Part shown: positions 12,401 to 20,873 of the stretch, piece after piece
How positions within the stretch are numbered: position 1 is the stretch's first letter
Layout of the letters: every line of letters begins with the position of its first letter
Assembly (NCBI GenBank): GCA_013416795.1
Contig: RQSC01000030.1
Span: 222,675 to 249,964, forward strand
Direction of reading: 5' to 3'
Source of the DNA: Prasinococcaceae sp. CCMP 1430
Taxonomy: Eukaryota > Prasinodermophyta > Palmophyllophyceae > Prasinococcales > Prasinococcaceae
DNA length: 27,290 nucleotides
The notes under the pieces: generated by a model
Told to the model about the DNA's origin: nothing
Seen by the model: only the letters and a program-made list of their open reading frames with translations
Databases searched by the model: none
Made by a program: the position numbers and the translations under genes

Positions 12401-15014
12401 CGAACTCGATGAGTGCGCGCGCGACGCGGTTGTACATCTTCACTATGCGCTTAGCATCCCTCGATGCCATGATCGCCTTGTTGGCGGCGAACTTTTTCAT
12501 CGGCTCCTCGATGCGGCGCAGCAGCTGGCGCGACCACATGATCGCTCCAGACACCGGCGGCGCGTTGCGCGCCATGGGCGGCGCGCTCTTGTGGCGCTCG
12601 TACAGCTTCTGCACGGCCTCGAGGTCAAGGCCGTAATTTTGAAAGATGACCAGGTACTTGTCATCGAGGTCCGCCTTGAGGGAGTCGCGCTGCAGGATCG
12701 ACTGGAACTGGCGCAGCAGGTTGAGCGCGTGCTCGGTGCTGGAGATGTTCTCGAACGACGCATTGATGAACACCTGCAGCTTCTCCTCCAGGCTGTGGAC
12801 CTCCACGTTGAACTCATAGCAGTCCCGGTCGAATTGATTCTTGCTGAAATCGAGTAGGTCGTACGGCTTCTTCTTCATGTCCTCGACGATCGAGTGGAAC
12901 GAGGCGATCATGTCGGCCAGGCCGTCGATGTGCGTGTGCTGCGCGAGCGACGAGAACTGCGTCACCGTGGTGAACATGTCGACGAGCTTCGACACGCGCT
13001 TGCAGAAGAGGTCGAAGCGCGAGAAGATGCGCGCCTCAGCGAAGTCGAACTGCTTGCCCTTCGGCTGCGACATGAGGCGGTCGCGCGTGAGCTTGTACTG
13101 CTCCTGGTACGCCTCGTTGAGGCGCAGCGCCAGGTTGAGGTTCGCGATGACAGTTTCGAGGTCCTGATCCCAGAGCTTGGCGGCCGGCGCCTTGATGTGT
13201 GCTTTGCAATTGGTGACCATCTGGCTGGTGATTTTGGAGAAGAGCGTGGTCATGCGCTCGGGCGTGTTGTAGTAGCGCGCGATAGTGTGCATGAGCTTGA
13301 TGTTGTTCATGAGCGCCGGTAGCGAGTCGATGATGGCCTGTGGTGTGCCCAGGTACATGGGCTCGAGGCTCTTCTCCAGCGTGGACAGGTACTTCACGTT
13401 GTCCTTGGCCTCGTTGGCGGCGTCGGTCACGCGCAGGTCGATGGCCTTCCAATTGCGGTGGCTCTTCGAGCGCGCCGCCAGGCAAATGCCAAGCACCAGC
13501 TTGCACTCTTTGGTCTTGAGCTGCTCCGTCACCGAGTTGAACATAGTCATTCGGCTACGCCAGAACTCGATCTCCGTATCGGGACCAGCGTCGTCCGCCT
13601 CCTTGCGGCTGCCCTCGCCCTCGTCCAGCAGGCGCTGTGTCTGCACGCACCAGTCGTCAAGCACGCCCTCGAAGTACTCGACCGTCTCCGCGTCCGTCGC
13701 CGCGCGGTTGAACGCCTGCGGCTTCAGCTCGATCTGGTCGAGGTATTTCTTCTCGGGCTTCTTGAGCTCCACGCCGCCCTGCAGCGAGCTCATCGCCTCG
13801 TTGAGCGTGCTGCTAAACTTGCCGGCGAGGGTCATGAACTCGGCAGTGGACTCCTCGGTGTTCTTGCCCCAGCTCGACTGCTCCTTGAGCATGGGCAGGT
13901 ACAGGTCCGAGACGAGCGACGTGTAGCTCTCGAGCGCGCCAGCGCTCACCATCCCCATCATCATGTCCTGCTCGAGCGTCTTCTCGCCCACGCCCTTGGC
14001 GCCCGTGCGCACGAAATAGACGCACGTGCCGGTGAGCCTGTCCAGATCGCCGCTGGTCAGATACAGCTGGGGATCGCCCGTGCCGGCCTTTACCTCGCCG
14101 TCGGCGCTGGTTTGGTCCGGCACTTGGTACACGAACATAAGCTTCTGTGGGCCGTCGGGCTCGAAGAACGACTGGACGGTCTCAGCAGCCGGCGACGCGT
14201 TGATGACCGTCTCGATGGCCGTCGAGTCCTCGAGGCCCGTGCCCTCTTGGATCTACGGGTTCGTGGGCGTCGGTGGTAATGGCAGCGTCAGCGCCTGGCG
14301 CGCGTACGTAGCGGCGGCAGCGGGCCCGCTCGCACGATGCGAGCGCAAACGCCGAGCGCTCGGGCGAGTTGCCTTGCGCGGGCGAGCGGACAGCAGGCGC
14401 ACGGGTGGGCAGGCGCTCGGCGGGCCGGCATCCGCGTCCGCTCCGCTGCAGGGGCGGGAGCGTCCGCGCCAGCGTGCTCGCATGCGGTGGTGGTGGTGGT
14501 GGGGGGCAGCGAGCGCGGGCGCTGCGCAGACCGCGGGTCACGAGCGCTCGCGCTCGACCGGAGCCATCGGTCTCCGCGCCCCGGGCGCGAGCGCACCGCG
14601 CACCGCGTGCGCCCGAGGGGGCCCACGGCTCCTCCGGCGCCGCATCGGCGCCGCAGCCACTTTTTTTCCTGCGCGCATCGAACGCGAAAAAAAAAAGGAA
14701 CCCATCGCGCGCGGACGGTCGCAGCGCGCGCGGCGCCGCGCACGCCGCCACGCGGGCCTGCCAGCGGCCTTGCCCCTCCGTCACGAGGTCCTATTGGCCG
14801 CCAGGAACCGCCGCGGACTCGCCGCGGAGCGCAAGGCATCGAGCGCGGGTGCGCCCTTTCCCGACGCCCGTCCTCCTCCGCGCGCGCGCCCGCGCCCGCG
14901 AAACAAAAAAAAAAAGGGGGTGAAGAAAACGACACCGCAGCGCACCAGCTCGAGCTCCCCCCCCTGGTCGCGCACCTTCGTGACGATCCATCTGTGGCGC
15001 GCGTCGAGCGGCAT
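431..15014 (-). CDS. DNAH5-like (ODA2-like): axonemal outer-arm dynein gamma-type heavy chain (DNAH5/DNAH8/ODA2 family), 4 exons
   Basis: Motor subunit of the ciliary outer dynein arm; it hydrolyses ATP to slide doublet microtubules. Exons (- strand): 15014-14946, 14252-8757, 8517-3276, 3165-431 (TAG). They join in phase to 4,513 aa, the normal length for the family. The start MPLDARHRW resembles what I recall of the Chlamydomonas gamma chain N-terminus. Residues 24-1800 are the tail and linker. AAA1 P-loop GPAGTGKTET is at about 1844, with Walker B in GCFDEFNRI. AAA2 GPTGGGKTT is at about 2126, AAA3 GGPGTGKTS at about 2455 (Walker B VFVDD), and AAA4 GVGGSGKQS at about 2831, all intact. Stalk coiled coils lie at about 3065-3176 and 3300-3390, flanking the microtubule-binding domain. 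AAA5-6 and the C-terminal domain follow, ending WVMRGCALLAS. AAA1-AAA2 closely match DNAH5, favouring gamma over alpha or beta chains. The first exon is the least certain part. Confidence 0.93.
3166..3275 (-). other. dynein intron 3 (110 bp, phase 1)
   Basis: The donor is ACTG|GTACGT and the acceptor is TCCACAG|GCCTGG. Splicing restores the conserved heavy-chain stretch FTVT-x-x-GLEDQLL, which neither unspliced frame encodes. Read-through of the intron gives only Arg/Ala-rich sequence. Confidence 0.92.
8518..8756 (-). other. dynein intron 2 (239 bp, phase 0), built of GTGTG and CACAC tracts
   Basis: The donor AAG|GTGCCG lies directly after the AAA1 P-loop and the acceptor is ACGTGCAG|GACATG. 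Splicing joins GKTETTK to DMGATLGKY, the invariant AAA1 sequence. In the sense direction, the 5' half is a GTGGTGTGG-type low-complexity tract (about 8682-8745) and the 3' end is rich in CACACGCACACG (about 8519-8575). Confidence 0.95.
14253..14945 (-). other. dynein intron 1 (693 bp, phase 0), inferred
   Basis: An in-frame TAG at 14255-14253 sits immediately before the conserved-looking tail sequence ending QKLMFVYQ, and its AG serves as acceptor (CCCGTAG|ATC). The matching phase-0 donor CTG|GTGCGC follows codon 23 of the proposed first exon. The intron is extremely GC-rich and carries T7, A10 and A11 homopolymers (14660-14693 and about 14905-14915). It is much longer than the other introns in the window, so a further small exon inside it cannot be excluded. 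Confidence 0.6.
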
Positions 15015-15324
15015 GGCCGCGCCCCCCGCGTGCGTCCTCCCCTCCCCCCTCCGCGCGGGCCGGCCCCCTAGCGAGGCTCCCGCGGCGGGGAAGAGGGAGG
15101 GGCGCCGCGCCGCGGCGGGCACCGCGCCGCGCCGCCGCGCCCGCGTGCGCGCGCGCGCAGCGCCGTCTGTCCAGATCAAGGTTGGGCCCTCTCTCGCCGT
15201 GCAGAAGTTCGTTGGATGGGGGGCGTGGGGGAAACTGTTCCCCGTTGCGAGGGCTGCTGTGGAGTGCGCACACCCCAGGCAGCAGCGTGGGGGGGGATGT
15301 GTAGGGGCACGGGGGGGAATGGAT

Positions 15325-15478
15325 CAGGAGGAAAAGTTACGAGGCTGTTCCGTTACGAAATGGGGCGTACAGTATGTGGTGTGCGTGCCTCTTCATCTGA
15401 GCAGGAGGAAAAGTTATGAGGCTCTTCCGTTACGAAATGGGGCGAACAGTATGTGGTGTGCGTGCCTCTTCATCTGCT
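15325..15478 (+). repeat. 77-bp tandem direct repeat, two copies
   Basis: Unit 1 (15325-15401) and unit 2 (15402-15478) both begin CAGGAGGAAAAGTTA and both contain GTTACGAAATGGGGCG followed by CAGTATGTGGTGTGCGTGCC. The differences seen are C/T at 15340/15417, G/C in GGCTGTTCC versus GGCTCTTCC, T/A in GCGTAC versus GCGAAC, and the last base or two. A short third start (CAGGAG) occurs at 15483. The period is not a multiple of three, so a coding repeat is unlikely. Confidence 0.9.
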
Positions 15479-15695
15479 CGGGCAGGAGACGCGCCGCGAG
15501 GAACGCGAGGCGCCAACAGACGCGCGTCCGAGGAGCGGTTTGGCGGGAGCGCGCGCAAGGGCGCTTTCGCCGCAGGAGCGGCGGAAGCGGCGGAGGGGCA
15601 GCGCCGCGTGGCGTGACCGGTGCGGGCTGGCAGCAGCGGCCGCACATGCCCACGGGCCATCACGGTCCCGCGCATGTGAGGCCGTGTCCGACAAG

Positions 15696-15737
15696 GCGGA
15701 GCTCGTAGCGTGCTCCGCGAAGCTCGTGGCGTGCTAC
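15696..15737 (+). repeat. 21-bp imperfect tandem duplication
   Basis: Two adjacent 21-mers (15696-15716 and 15717-15737) follow the pattern GCG-R-AGCTCGT-R-GCGTGCTMC and differ at three positions. In one + frame they read AELVACS/AKLVACY, but that frame shows no other sign of coding. Confidence 0.75.
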
Positions 15738-16279
15738 CATCTGCTGCAGCGCGGCGCGGCGAGGAGAGGGGATGGTGTCGGGCGGTCGGGAGCACGGACG
15801 GAGGTGGAGAGTGTCCTTCGGCACGCCCCGGGCGCAGGGCTTGGCACCGCCGCGGAGGCGCCGCTTTCCACCCCGCACAAGAGCTCGCGGCGCGGGCCTG
15901 GCGTGCGCTGTGCTTTCTCGCAAGAGTGCTGTAGTACGCGCACCCAAATGTGCATGCATGCACGGCGCGCGTGCTCTCGCGGTGGTCCCACGCGCGGGCG
16001 TGCGGCACAGCTGCGGCCTCGTGCCTGCACGCCAGCGTCGCACACCGCACTACTGCGGCGTGGCGTGTGCACAAGAGCACGTGCGCGTGCTTGGCCTCGT
16101 CCTGTCTGTAGGCCACCTCAGGACGTCGGTTGTCATGCTCGCTCGTGCACCCGGTCAGCTCTCGCTCCTCGCTCGCTCGCCTGGAACGCGCGCATGCCGG
16201 GACGTGCCCGCCCGCTCGCGCGCCCGACCGACCAACCGACCGACCTGCCGACGGCCTACCCGCCCGGCCCCGGCCCCGG

Positions 16280-17123
16280 CACGCCCGACACCTTGATCTT
16301 CTTCTTCTTGGCGAGGTCCTCGATGAGTTTGGTCGGATCAGCCCCGGGCGACAGAATGGCGATCACCGGCACCTTGGGGGTCGTCTCCTGGAAGACGCCC
16401 TCCATGCTGAGCGGCACCGACTCGATAAATCGCGGGCCCAGCGCCTCGGCGATGTAATCGGCCGCGGCGACGAGCGTGCGGTCCTCACGCCAGGCGCGCA
16501 CGACCGACATGCGCTCGAACTTGGTGGCCTTCTCCTCGTAATCAGGGATCTTGGCCGCCTCGGGCGCCTCCGAATCATACCAGAGGCGCCACAGGCCGTC
16601 GTTGCGCGCCACCGACTCGCAAATGCCCGAGAAGCTGGGCAGTGCCGACATGGCCACCGTGTTCAGCCACACGTTGTCGGGGATCCAGTCCTTGGGCTTC
16701 TTGCGGCAGTCGGAGATGTTGAGGGCAGACCCCGCCTTCAGGAAGGTACTGAACTCCTCTTGGGAGAGAACGCCCGCGCTCAGCTGCACGCGGATGGCGA
16801 GCATGAGCGCGAAGGTGAGCTTGTGGCGCTCGAAGAGGCCGCGCTGGATGTACAGGTACGCGTGGTACGTCAGGTAGTCGATGATGTTGGCGATGCGCTT
16901 GGACGGCATCGTCGCGCGCTCCGAGTTGTCGATGGACTGCATGTACAGCTCATTGAACTGGACCAGCGCGGTCTGGTACATCACGTTGACGCTCGCCCAG
17001 TCGGCCACCAGGAAGTACACGAGCGCCGCGCGGTGCGCTACCGGACGGTACTCCTCGCACGCCTCTGTGATGCGCTTGTTGGTGTCGCTGGCGTTCTGCA
17101 GCTTCTCTGAGACCTCCTGCGAC
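16280..17123 (-). pseudogene. dynein heavy chain fragment: near-identical copy of 2114-2957
   Basis: The segment matches 2114-2957 of the dynein last exon at a constant offset of 14,166 with no indel. I found one mismatch, at 16287 versus 2121, beside the left end; it changes Leu to Ser. The copy is in the same orientation as its source. It covers about residues 3672-3953 of the heavy chain (AAA5/AAA6 region) and is open in the dynein frame (254 residues from 17020 to 16256, the last of them from flanking sequence). It has no start, no splice sites and neither the preceding nor the following dynein sequence, so it is not a functional gene. The right end falls exactly at the ambiguous base N (17124). 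It is either a very recent segmental duplication or an assembly artefact. Confidence 0.9.
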
Positions 17124-17190
17124 NGCTATTTCGTGAGGGTCGCGTGCGCGTAGATGTCCATCTGGCCTTGCGACGTGCGCCGGCCGCGGC

Positions 17191-19050
17191 GTGCGCACCA
17201 CACGCTCCGCGCCCGCCGCGGCGGTTGGACGCCACGCGCTCCCCTCAAATCCTGAGGAGGCGCGAGATTGCGAATGTGCGATCGCCAGCGAGCGCGCCGC
17301 GCCCCTCGGGGAATCGCGCGCGCGCGCGGAAACGGAAACGGAAACGGAAACGGAAACCGTTTTCCTGCCCACCCCCGCCCCCCCGGTTTCGAAACCCTAT
17401 TCGAATCCGGAATCGCCCCCGAATGCGGAGGACACCCCCGATTCGACCGCGCTTCACCTGGGTGAGCCGCGCGGGGCGCGCGTGGGGGTGGCGCCGCCCG
17501 CGCCGCCTCCGCCGCGCAAGCGGCCCCGTCCGGCGAGCGGCGAGGCGCGGGACGGCGGAGCGGCCCCCACGGGTGACGACTTCGAGGCGCACTGCGCGCG
17601 CGCGCGCGCGATAGCGCGGGCGTCTTTCGAGGCGGACCAAGACTGTGGCGGAGGCGAGGACTCGAAGCCGACGCCGATGGATGTCGGCGGCTCGGGCGCG
17701 CTCGTGGACTCGGAAGAGCCTTGTCAGGCCGCGGTTGCGACACTGGATTGCTCGGCCCCCGAAGTGCATGGAGGCGAGTCGGCCGCAGCAGCGGTCACGA
17801 TCGCGCGCCTTGAGCCGCTGACCACATCTGAGCCCCGCAAGCTCGACTCGATGAGCCCCGACGATTGCGAGCAGCTCAACAGCCTGTTTAGCGACTGCTT
17901 CCCAGACTTCGAGGACGAACCCAATGGTGGCTTGGATGCTGGGGCGCGGTGGGACGACGACGACGACGACGCTTTCAGCGCAGGGCTTGCCGACATATCG
18001 CGCATCCAGCCACCGCGCGACTCCGTCGGTGAGCACCTGCCGCCCGTGCTGCCGCCCGTGCAGACCCGCCCTCAGATGAGCGGACTGAGCGTTGCGGGCA
18101 GCTATGTTCCCTGCGGCATTTCCAGGGTGCGCAATGTGACTGGACGCGCGGCCAATAATGGCCTGATGAAGGCCATGCTACTCCAGGTCTTGAGGAAGCG
18201 ACTGGCCGCTTACAGGGCCAAGACCGCCAACCGCGTCGGCGATGGCTCCACCGCGCAAGTCCGTGCGCTCGAGCCGATCGCGGGTCAGAATGACCAGGAC
18301 GGCTACTTCGCTGCGGCCGCTGCCGAGCCCTCGAAGCATTTCGCGCACCTACCAAAAGAGGACTTCGGTTGGGGGACTCAGGCGTTCGCCAGCAGTATGC
18401 AGCATCTCAGCTTGCTGCAGCCGCACGTGACGCCCCCGCCCCCGATGGGCGACGTCGACGCGTCGCGGGATATCCTGCTCGCGCACATGGACATGCGCGA
18501 TGACCATCAGTTGCAGCCGGATCAACCTCCTTCGCCCGTCAAGTCCACAGGGCGCACGCCCATCAATGGCATCGGGCCTCGGGCGGTCACGACGGGAAAC
18601 GTGCCGACCGATAAACAAGCGCATCGTACGACGTTGCCGCCGCGGAGGCCGGCGTCGGCGGCACGGCTTGGGCCCAACACACCGCCGCCGCTTTCAAGCC
18701 CGCTCAGCGCTTCGCCGGTGCCATTCGACGCCACCGGCAGCGCCACGCCGGTCCCAGTTGACGTCAGCGGCAGCGCCTCCTTGCCCAAACTTCGAGTGGA
18801 GGGATTTGGCTCAGGCGGCTCAACGCTGGCCGGCATGGACAGCTGTGCAACGCGCGGACTGCGCACGCCGAGGCAGAGCAGCGAGGCATTCCGGTCGCCA
18901 TCTTTATACTCGGGCTCCATGCCGCCCTCTGCGGGCGGCGCCGACCTCAGGGGCGGCCTCGCCGGCGTGCACGTCGGCGCCGCCGCCATGTTGGTCCCTC
19001 CGCCGAGCGTCACGCCTGCATCCATCAACAGTTTTTTACAGACGGTGTAG
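17191..19050 (+). CDS. hypothetical disordered, probably nuclear protein; 5' end unresolved
   Basis: A single frame is open from 17137 to a TAG at 19048-19050 with consistent GC3 bias. Not recognised as any family. The first in-frame ATG is at 17679 (457 aa); sequence before it (from about 17380) still looks coding, so an upstream exon or a lost 5' end is likely, and 17191 is only a GTG codon. Numbering from 17191: a (Thr-Glu)5 run encoded by GGAAAC repeats near residue 47; a basic PPPRKRPRP cluster near 106-114, typical of a nuclear localisation signal; an acidic stretch with SLFSDCFPDFEDEP and D6 (about 230-260); a likely helix MLLQVLRKRLAAYRAK (about 330-345); then a Pro/Ser/Gly-rich tail. 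The acidic segments plus the basic cluster would suit a transcription-related regulator, but this is inference. Its 5' edge lies about 65 bp from the N and duplication junction. Confidence 0.55.
   Translation: MRTTRSAPAAAVGRHALPSNPEEARDCECAIASERAAPLGESRARAETETETETETVFLPTPAPPVSKPYSNPESPPNAEDTPDSTALHLGEPRGARVGVAPPAPPPPRKRPRPASGEARDGGAAPTGDDFEAHCARARAIARASFEADQDCGGGEDSKPTPMDVGGSGALVDSEEPCQAAVATLDCSAPEVHGGESAAAAVTIARLEPLTTSEPRKLDSMSPDDCEQLNSLFSDCFPDFEDEPNGGLDAGARWDDDDDDAFSAGLADISRIQPPRDSVGEHLPPVLPPVQTRPQMSGLSVAGSYVPCGISRVRNVTGRAANNGLMKAMLLQVLRKRLAAYRAKTANRVGDGSTAQVRALEPIAGQNDQDGYFAAAAAEPSKHFAHLPKEDFGWGTQAFASSMQHLSLLQPHVTPPPPMGDVDASRDILLAHMDMRDDHQLQPDQPPSPVKSTGRTPINGIGPRAVTTGNVPTDKQAHRTTLPPRRPASAARLGPNTPPPLSSPLSASPVPFDATGSATPVPVDVSGSASLPKLRVEGFGSGGSTLAGMDSCATRGLRTPRQSSEAFRSPSLYSGSMPPSAGGADLRGGLAGVHVGAAAMLVPPPSVTPASINSFLQTV
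17328..17357 (+). repeat. (GGAAAC)x5 hexanucleotide microsatellite
   Basis: Five perfect GGAAAC units are followed by CGTTTTCC, which forms a short imperfect inverted repeat with the last unit. In the frame of the downstream ORF they encode alternating Thr-Glu. Confidence 0.9.
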
Positions 19051-19557
19051 GCGCAACCACACACGTGGCAAGACGTGCAAGTGTCAGTCCCGACTCTGTC
19101 TCTCCGATGCATGCCAATAGATTTCCCTCGCGAGCACGTTCGCATGGCTGTAGCAGCGTAAAGAAACGAGAGAGGTCGGCTTAGAAGCCGCCGCTCGCTC
19201 GCAGTGAGATTCGTCCCGAGAGCGTGCTGTGAGCCACGACAGAGTGTATCCCACACGTGCTGCGCGACGCATGCCCGCGCCTGCGCTCGGCTCGCGGCCA
19301 CCACCAATCCACAAGACTACGTGCGCGAGGACAGTGCTCAAAGCGACTCTGGTCTAACGACGGTTTACGTGCTTCGAGTTCTCGCCGCTGCAGCTATCGA
19401 TGCCGCGCCCGTATCTTTGTGGCGTGCTCACTCGGGTCGCGGTCTTACGGCAATGCGTGGCCCCTCTCCTGGTCCGAGGGCATTCGGTGGCGCTTTTGAC
19501 AACGTGTACAGTATAGGAAGACGTGTAGTGGTAGGGCTGGTGGGGGCTCTTGACTCG
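19051..19557. other. convergent intergenic region (507 bp)
   Basis: This lies between the TAG of the + strand disordered-protein ORF and the TGA of the - strand membrane-protein gene. It is less GC-rich than the genes and should contain both 3' untranslated regions. Open frames crossing it lack GC3 bias and motifs. No RNA gene or repeat was seen. Confidence 0.5.
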
Positions 19558-20873
19558 TCACATATCAGACTGAGCGAGCGGAGCGTAGCCATTGCTGCGC
19601 ACCGGTCGTACGCGAAACAGAGGGTTCTGCTGCTGCACCCCGCCGCCGTCCTCTGCGAACGAAGCCCTGTTCTGGCGTGAGAGCTCGCGGTAGGGATCAG
19701 TACTGACGATCACAAATGGGGGCGTGCCGGTTGAGGCGTCCTTCGTTGGGCGTTCCCCTCCGGATGGGGTCGGCGAAGCTGCCACATTCTTCTTGCATCC
19801 AAGAATTTGAGTCTTTGAGGCGCCCCCCGCTTCGTGGGTGTGGCTCTGCGTCTCGTCGGAGTGGCAGCAGGGACAACAGCCGCAACCATGCGGCGGATGC
19901 GGATGAGGATGAGGGTGCGGGTGGGGATGCGGGTACCGATGCCGATGTGGGAACGGCCAGTGCGGGCGGTGGTGTGGCCATGGCCATGGCCAGCGTCGGT
20001 GATGGTGATGATGGTGCGGCGGAGGAGGCGGCGGCGGCGGTGGCGGCCGCGGCCTTGGGGCACACATCGTCACCAGGACGAGCATGCACGCAACTGCAGG
20101 AATCACCATGACGGGAAGGATGCTAGGAGCGGGGGGCCACCACGCCAAATCCGCCATGCGAACCCATGTCGCCGTGAGCGCGCTCGAAGAGTCTCCCGAC
20201 AACAGATCGCTCGCCCTGATGCGCTCGGTGGCACAGCTCGGCTCAGTCTCCGCCTCGAGGGGTGCGTCAGGGGCCCACTCCAGCACGGTTAGGTATGTGT
20301 CTTCCGCCAGGAGCTCCGCAGTGCCACCCGGGGGAGCACAAATGCACTTCGCAGCAAGGAACGGTCCCCACTCGAAGCACACTTGTCCATTGCGTCCACG
20401 CGTGCGCGCGCGCGCGCGTTGGCGAGGGACATGCGACCGAAGCGTGTCAGCGCTCAGCGGAAGGCGCCGCCGGCAAGTCCGCGCGCACGTGCACAGGGGT
20501 CATGTGGGCGCTGGCAAATGCGAGAGGGTCACGCACCGTTCGCCAGCGGAGTCGACTGGTTGTCGTGGGTCATCTTCCGGCACCCAAATACGCAGCGCGC
20601 CTTCACGAGGGGGCAGAGTTTGGGCAACGGCAGCGGCATCGGCGGGCCATGCTTGCGGCCGGCGCCACGATCGTCGTAGTGGTCGTCCTGATCGCTCGGG
20701 TACACGGCGGCAGTCTTTGACTCCTCAATCGACGGTGTTCCCTGGCTGGCGGCCGGCTCGCTGGCGCCATCAGCGCTCGCGCGCGTCGCCACAGCGCAGA
20801 CCAGCAGCATGGCCGCGACGCAGGCGCCCGTCATCCGCCCCCGCGGCGCACGTAGCCGGCTCCTCGCCGCCAT
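19558..20873 (-). CDS. small type I membrane protein with Trp/Pro/His-rich tail, 2 exons
   Basis: Exons 20873-20537 and 20381-19558 (TGA) join in phase 1 to 386 aa. The start is the ATG at 20873 (AAG ATG G context). It is followed by a basic n-region and the hydrophobic stretch VAAMLLVCAVA, a signal peptide ending near RASA (residue 34). The predicted lumenal part has six clustered cysteines (87, 94, 98, 114, 125, 127; spacing C-x6-C-x3-C-x15-C-x10-C-x-C) that forms only when the two exons are joined. A single membrane segment is at about 199-219 (ILPVMVIPAVACMLVLVTM). The cytoplasmic tail starts with a Pro run, then His6, WPWPWP, (PH)n and CGCCPCC, and ends in an ordinary hydrophilic segment. 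Family not recognised; the cysteine cluster is only loosely EGF-like. The tail could bind metal ions or act as a Pro-rich ligand, which is inference. Confidence 0.7.
20382..20536 (-). other. intron of the Trp/Pro/His-tail membrane protein gene (155 bp, phase 1)
   Basis: The donor is AACG|GTGCGT, where unspliced reading would stop at the TGA two codons later. The acceptor is GGACAAG|TGTGCTTC. Joining gives ...PLANVCFEWG. The intron contains an alternating CG run near 20401-20418. Confidence 0.7.

Larger units (their letters stand above)
15015..16279. other. non-coding, GC-rich stretch upstream of the dynein gene
   Basis: No frame here shows a recognisable protein on either strand. Long open frames are present but are Arg/Ala/Ser/Pro-rich products of high GC with no conserved motif. 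The stretch holds the dynein 5' region, a GGGG/CCCC hairpin (GGGGAA...TTCCCC at about 15228-15243), the 77-bp tandem repeat, a 21-bp tandem repeat, a TGCATGCATGCA palindrome near 15952-15963, and GACC-type simple repeats at about 16224-16246 just before the dynein-derived duplication. No TATA box is evident. Confidence 0.5.

Noticed and set aside
14026-15708. + strand ORF of 560 aa over the dynein 5' end and upstream region
   Set aside because: It overlaps dynein exons antisense, consists mainly of Arg/Ala/Pro runs including poly-Lys from A-tracts, and has no motif.
15453-17110. + strand ORFs of 334 and 326 aa over the non-coding stretch and the dynein copy
   Set aside because: Their right halves are the antisense of the dynein fragment, and the left halves lack GC3 bias or any recognisable sequence.
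16280-17123. Second functional dynein gene
   Set aside because: Only about 280 of roughly 4,500 codons are present, without start, splice sites or continuation on either side.
17245-18036. - strand ORF of 263 aa opposite the disordered-protein ORF
   Set aside because: It is Arg-rich and its frame lacks the codon bias seen on the + strand.
19204-19680. + strand ORF of 158 aa in the convergent spacer
   Set aside because: It has no GC3 bias and no motif, and it overlaps the 3' end of the - strand membrane-protein gene.
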